Assembly (NCBI RefSeq): GCF_048268305.1
Contig: NZ_JBLWVT010000002.1
Location: 310,001 to 374,000 of the forward strand
Reading direction: 5' to 3'
Length of the DNA stretch: 64,000 nt
From: Pseudodonghicola sp048268305
GTDB taxonomy: Bacteria; Pseudomonadota; Alphaproteobacteria; Rhodobacterales; Rhodobacteraceae
Shown: positions 52,230-60,892 of the stretch, one piece after another
Layout: every line of letters begins with the position of its first letter
How positions within the stretch are numbered: the stretch's first letter is position 1
Position numbers and translations under genes: made by a program
Notes under the pieces: generated by a model
Told to the model about the DNA's origin: nothing
The model's input: the letters and a program-made list of their open reading frames with translations, nothing else
The model's database searches: none

Positions 52230-53219
52230 ATGAAAAAACTGATTGGTGGGGCGATCGCCGCCTTTGCGCTCAGCGCCAGCGCCGCGCTGGCCGCCGATGC
52301 GGTCAAGCTGCAGCTGAAATGGGTGACCCAGGCGCAGTTCGCCGGCTATTACGTGGCCAAGGACAAGGGGTTCTATTCCGACGAGGATCTGGATGTCACC
52401 ATCCTGCCGGGCGGGCCCGACATCGCGCCGACCCAGGTGATCGCCGGCGGCGGCGCCGATGTGATGATCGACTGGATGCCCTCGGCCCTGGCGGCGCGGG
52501 AAAAGGGGCTGCCGCTGGTCAATATCGCCCAGCCCTACAAGCATTCCGGCATGATGCTGACCTGCTGGAAGGACGCCGGCATCGAAAAGCCGATGGATCT
52601 GGTCAACCGCACCCTGGGCGTCTGGTTCTATGGCAACGAATACCCGTTCCTCAGCTGGATGGCGCATCTGGGCATCAAGACCGATGGCAAGGGCCCCGAC
52701 AGCGTCGAGGTGCTGAAACAGGGCTTCAACGTCGATCCGCTGCTGCAGCGCCAGGCCGACTGCATCTCGACCATGACCTATAACGAATATTGGCAGGTGA
52801 TCGACGCCGGCGTCACGCCGGAAGAGCTGATCACCTTCAAATACGAGGATCAGGGGGTCGCGACGCTGGAAGACGGTCTTTACGTGATGGAAGACAAGCT
52901 TGCCGACCCGGCCTTCGAGGACAAGATGGTCCGCTTCGTGCGCGCCTCGATGAAGGGGTGGAAATATGCCGAGGAGAACCCGGACGAGGCGGCGGAGATC
53001 GTGCTCGACAACGACGCCTCCGGCGCCCAGACCGAAAAGCACCAGAAGCGCATGATGCGTGAGGTCGCCAAGCTGACCGCGGATTCCAACGGCGCGCTCG
53101 ATCCGGCTGATTACGAGCGCACGGTGAAAACGCTGCTCTCGGGCGGCTCCGATCCGGTCATCACCAAGGAGCCCGAGGGGGCCTGGACCCATGTCATCAC
53201 CGACAAGGCGTTGAACTGA
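52230..53219 (+). CDS. ABC transporter substrate-binding protein (NMT1/ThiY-like)
   Basis: A 329-residue periplasmic protein with a signal peptide (MKKLIGGAIAAFALSASAAL, cleavage after ALA). The NMT1/THI5-like fold begins VKLQLKWVTQAQFAGYYVAK, then GFYSDEDLDVTILPGGPDIA and QVIAGGGADVMIDWM. This family binds pyrimidines such as formylaminopyrimidine (ThiY), riboflavin, or taurine-like compounds. Next to pyrimidine catabolic genes, a pyrimidine or hydantoin ligand is likely. AAGGAG precedes the ATG by 12 nt. It is the last gene of the unit, before a terminator. Confidence 0.92.
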   Translation: MKKLIGGAIAAFALSASAALAADAVKLQLKWVTQAQFAGYYVAKDKGFYSDEDLDVTILPGGPDIAPTQVIAGGGADVMIDWMPSALAAREKGLPLVNIAQPYKHSGMMLTCWKDAGIEKPMDLVNRTLGVWFYGNEYPFLSWMAHLGIKTDGKGPDSVEVLKQGFNVDPLLQRQADCISTMTYNEYWQVIDAGVTPEELITFKYEDQGVATLEDGLYVMEDKLADPAFEDKMVRFVRASMKGWKYAEENPDEAAEIVLDNDASGAQTEKHQKRMMREVAKLTADSNGALDPADYERTVKTLLSGGSDPVITKEPEGAWTHVITDKALN

Positions 53220-53258
53220 GGCTGATCCCGGTCGCGCCCGCGCGGCCGGATACCTTCG

Positions 53259-53296
53259 CCGCCCGTTCAGGATCTCCGGGACGGGCGGTTTTCGTT
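53259..53296 (+). terminator. Rho-independent terminator of the ABC operon
   Basis: CCGCCCGT (53259-53266) pairs with ACGGGCGG (53281-53288), followed by TTTTCGTTT. Confidence 0.75.
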
Positions 53297-53711
53297 TCGG
53301 GGCGTCTGAGAGCTGCCCGAGGGGGCGGGACAAGGCGCGGTTTGGGGGGCTGGCCGATGTCGCCCGCCCGACGGAGTGTTCAGGGAGGCTCTGTGCCACA
53401 GGGGGATGGCCGGGATCTTCCCCGCGGTTTCGTGGGTGCTTTGCCGGGTGCCGTGCCGGTTGGCGCTGGACGCGGGCGGGGAGGGCGAGGCTCCAAGGGG
53501 AGCGTTTCCTGCCTAGTGATCGCTGAACCGCTGCCGCGGCTTCGTCGGGCGCCTCCCGGGCTCCGCCCGTTCGCGGCTGAAAACGGTCCACTGGACCGTT
53601 TGTCCCTGCGCCGCTCACCCCCTCTTTTTCTAGCTGCAAATATCCTCGGGGGGAGGCCGGGCCGCAAGGCCCGGCCCGGGGGGCAGACAGCCCCCCGCGC
53701 GGCTCCGCGCC
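53297..53711. other. 415-nt non-coding spacer containing an 88-bp repeat
   Basis: No gene was found; the frames here are GC-rich artefacts. It contains copy 1 of the 88-bp direct repeat (53558-53645), whose end is the dispersed TTTTTCTAGC...AAATATCC element, followed by the palindromic GCCGGGCC/GGCCCGGC sequence near 53658-53677. Confidence 0.6.
53558..53645 (+). repeat. 88-bp perfect direct repeat, copy 1
   Basis: Identical base by base to 57236-57323 (offset 3678). It contains the dyad AAACGGTCC-ACT-GGACCGTTT (53581-53601) and ends TTTTTCTAGCTGCAAATATC. The two copies bracket dsbA, the M48 protease gene and the aminotransferase gene. Confidence 0.95.
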
Positions 53712-54464
53712 TTAGCCGTCCTTGCGCTTCTCGGCGACGATCCGGGCCATCTGCGCCGCCGGAAGATAGCCGCGCAGCATCTCGTCCTGCAGCACGAAGG
53801 TCGGCGTGCCCGAGATCTTCAGTCGCTGCGCCAGCATGTGGTTCTTGCTCAGCTCCTCGTCGACCTCTTCGCTGTTCATCTTGGTGAGGATCGCATCGGC
53901 ATCGAGCCCCAACCCCTCGGCCAGGCGCGACAGCACCACATTCGACACATCGCCCTGCATCTCCATCAGCGCGTCATGCACCTGACCATAGGCCTTGGGG
54001 CCGGCAACGAGGCGGGTGGCGATGGCGAAGCGCGACGAGGCGACCGAGGCCTCGCCCAGGATCGGGAATTCCTTGACGATCAGCCGGATATTGCCGTCCT
54101 TCTGCAGCAGTTCGGTGATCTCGGGCACCGCCTTGCGGCAATAGCCGCAGCGGTAATCCATGAATTCCACCAGGGTGATGTCGCCATCCGGATTGCCACC
54201 GACCCAGGAATAGCCGTCGTTGAAGATCGCCTCGTGATTGGCCGCGACCATATCGACATCGGCCTTGGCCGCCGCGTCGGCCTGGCGCTGCTCCAGCGCA
54301 TTGACCGCCTCCAGGATCACCTCAGGGTGCTCCATCAGATATTCCCGCACTTCGTTGCGGAAGGCGGCGCGGTCCTCGTCGCTCATCGCGCGCAGATCGC
54401 TGGCCTGCGCCTGCGCGGCGAGAAGGGCCAGCGCGGTCACGGCCGGAGCGGCAAATCGGATCAT
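53712..54464 (-). CDS. DsbA family thiol-disulfide protein
   Basis: A 250-residue periplasmic protein with a signal peptide (MIRFAAPAVTALALLAAQAQA). A helical N-terminal region (NEVREYLMEHPEVILEAVNA) typical of Com1/DsbA-like proteins precedes the thioredoxin fold with active site CGYC in VEFMDYRCGYCRKAVPE. A cis-Pro loop, SGTPTFVLQ, is present. The start at 54464 has AGGA spaced 7 nt; an ATG at 54470 overlaps the upstream stop (ATGA) but lies against the ribosome site. It is cotranscribed with the M48 protease gene. It oxidises or isomerises exported proteins. Confidence 0.9.
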   Translation of the reverse strand: MIRFAAPAVTALALLAAQAQASDLRAMSDEDRAAFRNEVREYLMEHPEVILEAVNALEQRQADAAAKADVDMVAANHEAIFNDGYSWVGGNPDGDITLVEFMDYRCGYCRKAVPEITELLQKDGNIRLIVKEFPILGEASVASSRFAIATRLVAGPKAYGQVHDALMEMQGDVSNVVLSRLAEGLGLDADAILTKMNSEEVDEELSKNHMLAQRLKISGTPTFVLQDEMLRGYLPAAQMARIVAEKRKDG

Positions 54465-54466
54465 GG

Positions 54467-55813
54467 TCATTTCCTTTTCTGGAGCTTTTCCGATGTAGTC
54501 AGCACATCTTGGGCGCGTTGCCAAGGCGGCGATCCGCGCGGCAATTGCATCACTGCGCGGCGGGCATGGATCAGCGCGTCCTCGGGCTTGCCCGCCAGGG
54601 CATAGCGTTCCGAGGTGAGGAGCGCCGCCATGCCGGGCTGACCATCCTCGGCATAGGCCAGCGCCAGGTCATGCATCACCCGGGCATCGCGGAAATCGCG
54701 GGCGCGGGCCGCCTCGAGGCTGGCCAGCCCGGCGGCGCGCTGCCCCGCCGCCCGTTGCGCCCGGCCGAGCCCGGCCAGGATCAGCGGTTCGCTCGGGGCC
54801 AGATCACTGGCCTTTTCATAGGCCGTGACCGCCGCCTGCCAGTTGCGCGTCTCCATCAGGAACTGACCCTTGAGGTCGTAATAATAGCCGTCCTCGGGTC
54901 GAAGCGCGATCGCCGCGTCGATGGCGGCGATCGCCCGCGGCAACTGGTTCAGCCGGTGATAGGCCACGGCCTCGCGCATCAGGCGGATATCGTCGTATGT
55001 CTCGTCCTTCGCGCGCAGCAACGTCCAGTTCGGCGCCCGGGTGAAAGCCGACAATTTGCCGCGCAGCCGGGCGAACCAATAGTCCTGGGTCGGGTTGGGC
55101 GCAAAGCTCTGGGTCTGGGCGGCGACGAAGTCCTCGGCCGCGCGCAGCCGGTCGCGGGTCAGCGGATGGCTCTGCATATAGGGGTCCTGGTTGGCCGCGC
55201 TCAGGAATTCCTGCCCGGCAAACTGCCGGTGCAGATCGACCAACCCCTGCGGGTCGACGCCCGCATAGCTCAGATAGGCCTCGGCGGCCTGATCGGCGGC
55301 GGCCTCCTCGGCGCGGGTATGGGCCAGAAAGGACCGGATCGCCGCCGATTGGGTGCCCACCGCCAAGCCGACCGCGCCCTTGGCATTGCCGGTCGCCGCC
55401 GCGGCCAGCGCCAGCAGCGCGCCCAGGCCAGCGGCGCTGCGGGCATTTTGCATATTGGCCATCCGGCGGGCCAGGTGGCCGTTGGTGATATGACCCAACT
55501 CATGGGCGATCACCGCCTGCAGCATCGGCGCGCGATCGACCTTCAGGATCAACCCGGCATGGACGAAGACGGTCCGGTGATCCAGCACGAAGGCGTTGAA
55601 GGTCGGATCATCGACCACCAGCACCTCGACCTGCCGGGAACTCAGCCCGGCGGCGCGCAGGATCGGAAACGACAGCTCGGCCAGCCCGTGTTCGATATCG
55701 GCATCGCGCAACAGACCCAGCGCCACGACGGGGCGCGGCGCCACCAGGCCAAGCAGCGCGCAAAGCAACAGGGCCGGGATTGACGCCAGCCTGGGGAACA
55801 GGGCAATAACCAT
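54467..55813 (-). CDS. M48 family metalloprotease with TPR region (BepA-like)
   Basis: A 448-residue exported zinc protease. The signal segment is IPALLLCALLGLVAPRPVVA. The zinc site is AVIAHELGHITNGH (HExxH), with the third ligand in HTRAEEAAADQAA (E-x3-D type). Residues ~290-440 hold TPR-like repeats (RAIAAIDAAIALRPEDGYYY, AAVTAYEKASDLAPSEPLIL). BepA/YfgC proteins act in outer-membrane protein quality control. The start at 55813 is only 22 bp from the divergent aminotransferase ATG and has no clear ribosome site, so it is the best but not certain choice. Confidence 0.87.
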   Translation of the reverse strand: MVIALFPRLASIPALLLCALLGLVAPRPVVALGLLRDADIEHGLAELSFPILRAAGLSSRQVEVLVVDDPTFNAFVLDHRTVFVHAGLILKVDRAPMLQAVIAHELGHITNGHLARRMANMQNARSAAGLGALLALAAAATGNAKGAVGLAVGTQSAAIRSFLAHTRAEEAAADQAAEAYLSYAGVDPQGLVDLHRQFAGQEFLSAANQDPYMQSHPLTRDRLRAAEDFVAAQTQSFAPNPTQDYWFARLRGKLSAFTRAPNWTLLRAKDETYDDIRLMREAVAYHRLNQLPRAIAAIDAAIALRPEDGYYYDLKGQFLMETRNWQAAVTAYEKASDLAPSEPLILAGLGRAQRAAGQRAAGLASLEAARARDFRDARVMHDLALAYAEDGQPGMAALLTSERYALAGKPEDALIHARRAVMQLPRGSPPWQRAQDVLTTSEKLQKRK

Positions 55814-55835
55814 GCCGCAACCATGGGAGCTGATC

Positions 55836-56981
55836 ATGCGAAACTCAACCCGATCCCAGGTCGATCCCTTCATTGTGATGGATGTGATGGAGGCCGCCCG
55901 CCAGGCCGAGGAGACCGGCCGCCACATCATCCATATGGAGGTTGGTCAGCCCAGCACCGGCGCCCCCAAAGGCGCGACCGAGGCGCTGAAACGCGCGCTC
56001 GACAGTGACGCCCTCGGCTATACCGTGGCGCTTGGCCTGCCGGCCCTGCGCGCCCGCATCGCCCGGCTCTACGGTGAATGGTACAACGTTGATCTCAACC
56101 CCGAGCGGGTGGTGATCACCCCGGGCTCCTCGGGCGGCTTCATCCTGGCCTTCACGGCTCTTTTCGATTCGGGTGACCGCGTCGGCATTGGTGCGCCCGG
56201 CTATCCCTCCTATCGCCAGATTCTCAAGGCGCTGGGGATGGTGCCGGTCGATCTGCCGGCCTCGCCGGAAAACCGCTATCAGCCGGTGCCCGCCGATTTC
56301 GCCGGGATGGACCTGGCCGGTCTGATGGTCGCCTCGCCCGCCAACCCCACCGGCACCATGCTGGATCACGCCAGCCTCGGCGCGCTGATCGAGGCGGCGC
56401 AGGGGCAGGGCGCCTCCTTCATCAGCGACGAGATCTATCATGGCCTCGAATACGAGGCGAAGGCGGTCACCGCGCTGGAACTGTCCGATGACGTCTATGT
56501 CATCAATTCCTTCTCGAAATACTTCTCGATGACCGGCTGGCGCGCCGGTTGGCTGGTGGTCCCCGAGGATCACGTGCGGGTGCTGGAACGCATCGCCCAG
56601 AACATGTTCATCTGCGCCCCGCACGCGAGCCAGGTCGCGGCGCTGGCCGCGATGGACTGCACCGAGGAGCTGCAGGCCAATCTGGCGGTCTATGCCAGAA
56701 ACCGCGCGCTGATGCTCGACGGTCTGCCGAAGGCCGGTTTCGACAAGATCGCGCCGCCCGATGGCGCCTTCTACATCTATGCCGATGTCTCCGATCTGAC
56801 CCAGGACAGCCGCGCCTTCGCCGCCGAAATCCTCGACAAGGCCGGTGTCGCGGTCACCCCGGGGCTTGATTTCGATCCGCTGCGCGGCGCCACCACGCTG
56901 CGCTTCTCCTATGCCCGCGCCACCGCCGATATCGAGGAGGGCCTGGCGCGGCTCGCCCGCTTCATGGCCGAACGCGGCTGA
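55836..56981 (+). CDS. Pyridoxal phosphate aminotransferase, class I/II
   Basis: A 381-residue enzyme: ITPGSSGGFILAFTALFDSG, ASPANPTGTMLDHASLGALI, FISDEIYHGLEYE (PLP Asp/Tyr) and INSFSKYFSMTGWRAGW (Schiff-base Lys, SFSK). The conserved C-terminal Arg is in TLRFSYARATADIEEGL. The ATG at 55836 follows GGGAGCTGATC. It belongs to the aspartate/aromatic/alanine-type group; the amino donor is not clear. It diverges from the M48 gene with almost no intergenic space. Confidence 0.9.
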   Translation: MRNSTRSQVDPFIVMDVMEAARQAEETGRHIIHMEVGQPSTGAPKGATEALKRALDSDALGYTVALGLPALRARIARLYGEWYNVDLNPERVVITPGSSGGFILAFTALFDSGDRVGIGAPGYPSYRQILKALGMVPVDLPASPENRYQPVPADFAGMDLAGLMVASPANPTGTMLDHASLGALIEAAQGQGASFISDEIYHGLEYEAKAVTALELSDDVYVINSFSKYFSMTGWRAGWLVVPEDHVRVLERIAQNMFICAPHASQVAALAAMDCTEELQANLAVYARNRALMLDGLPKAGFDKIAPPDGAFYIYADVSDLTQDSRAFAAEILDKAGVAVTPGLDFDPLRGATTLRFSYARATADIEEGLARLARFMAERG

Positions 56982-57477
56982 GGCTTCGGCCGACCTGAGG
57001 CGAAACAGGGCACGCTCCCCGAAGGGGAGTGTCGTGCTGGCGGAAGGGCTCTGGCCGTGTTCGGGGCTCCGCTGGATCGCTTTCGGGGGCGGCGGCTTTC
57101 CGCGCGCCTTCTGGGACTGCGTGGGCTCGGGACGCGCTTGCCGATGATTGGGCGCTGAACCGGTTTCGGGCGCCTCCCGGGGCTCCGCCCGTTCCCGCCG
57201 AACGGCCAGGGGAGTGTTTATCCCCGCGCCTTCCGGGGCTCCGCCCGTTCGCGGCTGAAAACGGTCCACTGGACCGTTTGTCCCTGCGCCGCTCACCCCC
57301 TCTTTTTCTAGCTGCAAATATCCCGGGGGCGCGGCGCAGCCGCGGCGGGGGCAGGGCCCCCGTCCCGCAGCCGATCCCTGGCGCGTCTTCCGTGGGGGCT
57401 TCCATCCGGCGCAAATCGCGCTAGCCTCTGTTGGCTAGGCTCGGCGCCGGCGCTTCCTGCCAGGAAAGGGCACGCCC
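56982..57477. other. 496-nt non-coding spacer containing repeat copy 2
   Basis: No gene was found. Near 57010-57031 a hairpin (ACGCTCCCC-GAA-GGGGAGTGT) follows the aminotransferase and may help end its transcript. A degenerate partial copy of the repeat's front (CTGAACCGGTTTCGGGCGCC, then TCCCGGGGCTCCGCCCGTTC) lies at about 57156-57194, and the full 88-bp copy at 57236-57323. Confidence 0.6.
57236..57323 (+). repeat. 88-bp perfect direct repeat, copy 2
   Basis: Identical to 53558-53645. It includes the same 9-3-9 dyad at 57259-57279 and runs into a hairpin-bearing version of the dispersed AAATATCCCGGGGG element. Confidence 0.95.
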
Positions 57478-57819
57478 ATGATCAATCAATTGCGCTTCTA
57501 CCGGATCGACCCCGAACTGAAGGAGGCCTTTCTCAGCCGCTTCCGCGACCACGCCGCGCGGCTGATGCGGGACCGCTACGGTTTTGATATCGTCGCGATG
57601 TGGCTGACTGACGAGATCGACCAGCTCCGCTTCGCCTATCTGCTGTCCTGGCCCGACCGCGCGGCGATGACGGCGGGATGGGCGGCTTTCATGGCGGATG
57701 AGGAATGGGCCGAGATCAAGCGCCGCTCCCGCGGGCCGGGGGGCGAACCGGTGCTGGGCGTGGAAGATATCCTGCTCGAGGCGGTGGAGTTCTCGGCGCC
57801 GATTTCCGGGCGCAGCTAG
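57478..57819 (+). CDS. NIPSNAP family protein
   Basis: A 113-residue ferredoxin-like-fold protein (QLRFYRIDPELKEAFLSRFR, FAYLLSWPDRAAMTAGWAAF, MADEEWAEIKRRSRG), matching NIPSNAP/dimeric alpha-beta barrel proteins. Function is unknown. CAGGAAAGG lies upstream of the ATG. Confidence 0.85.
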   Translation: MINQLRFYRIDPELKEAFLSRFRDHAARLMRDRYGFDIVAMWLTDEIDQLRFAYLLSWPDRAAMTAGWAAFMADEEWAEIKRRSRGPGGEPVLGVEDILLEAVEFSAPISGRS

Positions 57820-57967
57820 AGGGCATTGTCTCGCCTCGATCCCGGCGCTCCCCGGAGGCTTTGCAGCCGGGGAGAGCCGGGACAAATCCGGCGTTTCCAA
57901 CCCCGGTCCGCTCGGCTATCTTGCCGGCAAGCGGTCAGGACAAGGCCGGGACAAAGATATCAGAGGC

Positions 57968-59227
57968 ATGGGCCAGAGTGGGCGGAACGGGTTTTTGAGC
58001 AGGGTTTTCGCGGTTTTCTTTATGGTTCTTGCCCTGACGCTACCGCTCCGGGCGCAGCAGGGGCCGGATCGGTTCTCGGCGCTGGCGCGGATCGACCCGG
58101 AGACCAGCCATATCCTGGCCGAGGGGCGGCATGGGGTGAAGATCGGCCTCGGGATGAGCCAGGGGGTGCCCTATCGGCTCTTTACCCTCGACGGGCCGCC
58201 GCGGCTGGTGCTGGATTTTCAGGAGATCGACTGGACCGGGCTCAAGCCCGAGCCTTTGCTGCAGACCGACCGGATCGCCCGGGCGCAATTCGGCGCCTAT
58301 GTGCCGGGCTGGTCGCGGATGGTGCTGGAACTGACCCAGCCGATGGCGGTCAGCCGGGCCGGCATGACCATCGACCCCGAAACCGGAAGCGCGCGCCTGA
58401 ACCTGAGCCTGGCCCCGGTCAGCCAGGAGGAGTTCGCCGCCACGGCCGGCGCGCCGCATGATCCGCGCTGGGATCTGCCGCAGCCGGTGGAATTGCCCAA
58501 ACCCGAGACCCGCGCCACCGGGGCGCCGCTGCGGGTGATGATCGACCCCGGCCATGGCGGCATCGACCCGGGGGCGGAGGCCGGCAGCTCCTCCGAAAAG
58601 GATCTGATGCTGACCCTGGGGCGCGAATTGCGCGAGGTGCTGTTGCGCTCGGGCGGTTTCGAGGTCGAGATGACCCGCGATGACGATCGCTTCGTCTCGC
58701 TCGAACGGCGGGTGACGATGACCCATCTGGCCGGTGCCGACGTCTTCATCTCGCTGCACGCCGATTCCCTGTCGGAAGGGCTGGCGCATGGGGCCACCGT
58801 CTATCTGCTGGCCAAGGATGCCTCTGATGTCGCCTCGGCGCTTTTGGCGGAACGGCACGATCGCGCCAACCTGCTGTCCGGTGCCGATCTGAGCGAGGCG
58901 GACGACGAGGTCACCGATGTCATGCTGGACCTCGCCCGGCAGGAGACCCACCCGAGAACCGAGTCCTTGGCCCATGCGCTGATCTCGGGGATGACCAATG
59001 TCGGCGGGCCGATGAACCGCCGGCCGCTGCGCGGTGCCTCCTTCTCGGTGCTGAAAGCGGCCGATATCCCCTCGGTGCTGATCGAGGTCGGCTTTCTGTC
59101 CAGTCCGCGCGATCTGAAGAACCTGCAGGATCCGGATTGGCGCGCCAATATCATCCGGGGCATCCGCAACGGGCTGGTGAACTGGCACAAGTCCGATCTG
59201 GCACGCCGGCCTCTGGTACGGCAATAG
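57968..59227 (+). CDS. N-acetylmuramoyl-L-alanine amidase (AmiC-type)
   Basis: A 419-residue exported cell-wall amidase. The signal is VFAVFFMVLALTLPLRAQ. Residues ~45-155 form an AMIN-like domain (GLGMSQGVPYRLFTLDGPPR, LVLDFQEIDW), which targets the septum. The Amidase_3 domain has DPGHGGIDPGAEA (His), SSEKDLMLTLGRELREV (Glu), FISLHADSL (His) and VLIEVGFLSSPRD (catalytic Glu). It cleaves the amide bond between muramic acid and the peptide and splits septal peptidoglycan. The ATG at 57968 has a weak ribosome site. Confidence 0.92.
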   Translation: MGQSGRNGFLSRVFAVFFMVLALTLPLRAQQGPDRFSALARIDPETSHILAEGRHGVKIGLGMSQGVPYRLFTLDGPPRLVLDFQEIDWTGLKPEPLLQTDRIARAQFGAYVPGWSRMVLELTQPMAVSRAGMTIDPETGSARLNLSLAPVSQEEFAATAGAPHDPRWDLPQPVELPKPETRATGAPLRVMIDPGHGGIDPGAEAGSSSEKDLMLTLGRELREVLLRSGGFEVEMTRDDDRFVSLERRVTMTHLAGADVFISLHADSLSEGLAHGATVYLLAKDASDVASALLAERHDRANLLSGADLSEADDEVTDVMLDLARQETHPRTESLAHALISGMTNVGGPMNRRPLRGASFSVLKAADIPSVLIEVGFLSSPRDLKNLQDPDWRANIIRGIRNGLVNWHKSDLARRPLVRQ

Positions 59228-59240
59228 GAAGGGGCGGGGC

Positions 59241-60797
59241 ATGGACGACCGTTTGCGCATCATCAACCTCGGACTGCCGAAATCGGGCACCACCACGCTC
59301 GGCGTGGCGCTGGACAAGGCAGGGCTGAAAGTCGCCGATTGGCGCATCCGCAAGGGCCAGAGCGACGACCGGCGGATCCTCTTCGGCTTTGTCGGCGATC
59401 ACCTCTATCGCGGTTATTACGAAACCGGCGATCCGTTGGCGCTGTTGCCCGATTTCGACGCGGTGACCGAGATGAGCGTCGCCTCGCATGGGTTGTCGCT
59501 CTGGCCGCAGATGGACTGGGGGCTGCTCGCGGCGATCCGCAAGCATCATCCGAATACCAAATTCGTGCTCAGCCACCGCGATCCGGCGGCGCTGGTCAAA
59601 TCCATGCTGGGCTGGTCGAACCTGGGCAAGTCGCGGCTGCCTCAGCAGGCGATCCCGGGGTTGCCGGCGGGATATGGTGGTGCGCCCGACCAGCTTTTGC
59701 GCTGGGTCGAGGGACATTATTCCTTTTGTCGCAGGGTGTTCCGGGACGATCCTGATTTTCTGGAATATGATCTGGCCGATCCTGATGCGGCGCAAAAGAT
59801 CAGCGCCTTCCTCGGCATTGATCTGCCCTGGTGGGGCCGTGCCAATGCCAAGGACTGCGGCGAGGACAGCGAGGCGCAGGCGGCGCCCGCGCTGCATCAG
59901 GGCGTCCGCCCGCCGCGCCAGGTCTTCCTGCACGCCGGTGCGGAGGGCTGTGGCACTGGCGCCCTGCAGGCCCGGATTCTGGCCAATCGCGACAGTCTGG
60001 CGGCGCGCGGCTATGCGCTGGCGCTGCCCGAGGCGACGGGCGAGGGACTGCGCCTGAAGCTGCCCGAGCTGCGCCATGACGCGGCAGAGGCGGCGCGGCT
60101 CGCCGCCCGCGCCGGGCGGGAGATCGACCGTCTCGCCGGGCAGGCCGACCGGCTGATCCTGTCGGAGGAGACCATCCCGGGCCGCAGCGTGCATCTTTAC
60201 AGCGGCCGGTTCTATCCGGCGGCAGAGTCGCGGGCGGCGGCGCTGGCCACGGCGCTGGGGGGCGGGGTGGCGCATCTGCTCTTTGTGATCCGGCCCTATG
60301 ATGCCTTCTTTTCGGCAGTCCACCGCGCCCGCGCCGCGCGTCGGGCGGTGCCCGGCCTGGCCGATGTCGCCGCCGCGCTCGACGGGCTCGACCGCGGCTG
60401 GCCCGAGCTGATCGCGACCCTGCAGCAGGCCTTGCGCCCCGATCGCTTCACGGTGATCGAGGCCGACGACGGGGAGGGCGCCGCGCTGGCCGCCCGGCTG
60501 CTGCCGGATCTGGACCCCGCCGATCTGGCGGCAGAGGATGCCGCGCCGGCGATGCCGCCGGTTACCGACCGCGCCCTGGTCGCCATCCAGCAGGCGCTTG
60601 CCGCCAATCCGAAGCTGCCGCAGGACGAGATCGAACGGCTGATCGCACTCCACGCGGGCGATGCCGCCGATTTGGGCTTTGTCCGATGGCCCGAGAGCGT
60701 CACGGCGCAATGGCGCCATCGTTACGCCGCCGATCTTGACCGCATCGCCGCGATGCCGGATATCGCCCTTATGCGCGGCCCCTCGGTCGCCACCTGA
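59241..60797 (+). CDS. Tandem sulfotransferase-like protein
   Basis: A 518-residue protein with two sulfotransferase-like units. The first (1-~215) has an intact PAPS 5'-phosphate loop, LGLPKSGTTTL, and FVLSHRDPAALVKSML (the 3'-phosphate binding R-DP). The second (about 230-518) begins RQVFLHAGAEGCGTGALQAR, in which the KTGTT loop is altered as in the N-terminus of 1484-3850. FVIRPYDAFFSAVHR (the 3'-phosphate Arg-P pattern) survives. The ATG at 59241 follows AAGGGGCGGGGC. Likely a sulfotransferase with one active and one degenerate domain; the acceptor is unknown. Confidence 0.78.
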   Translation: MDDRLRIINLGLPKSGTTTLGVALDKAGLKVADWRIRKGQSDDRRILFGFVGDHLYRGYYETGDPLALLPDFDAVTEMSVASHGLSLWPQMDWGLLAAIRKHHPNTKFVLSHRDPAALVKSMLGWSNLGKSRLPQQAIPGLPAGYGGAPDQLLRWVEGHYSFCRRVFRDDPDFLEYDLADPDAAQKISAFLGIDLPWWGRANAKDCGEDSEAQAAPALHQGVRPPRQVFLHAGAEGCGTGALQARILANRDSLAARGYALALPEATGEGLRLKLPELRHDAAEAARLAARAGREIDRLAGQADRLILSEETIPGRSVHLYSGRFYPAAESRAAALATALGGGVAHLLFVIRPYDAFFSAVHRARAARRAVPGLADVAAALDGLDRGWPELIATLQQALRPDRFTVIEADDGEGAALAARLLPDLDPADLAAEDAAPAMPPVTDRALVAIQQALAANPKLPQDEIERLIALHAGDAADLGFVRWPESVTAQWRHRYAADLDRIAAMPDIALMRGPSVAT

Positions 60798-60892
60798 TCC
60801 CTGCGCCAACCGGCGCCTATGGCCGGTTCGTGTTTTGACCCCCGCGGCGCGGATGCCTATATAGGGGCACCCGCGCGAGAAAAGGCTTCACA

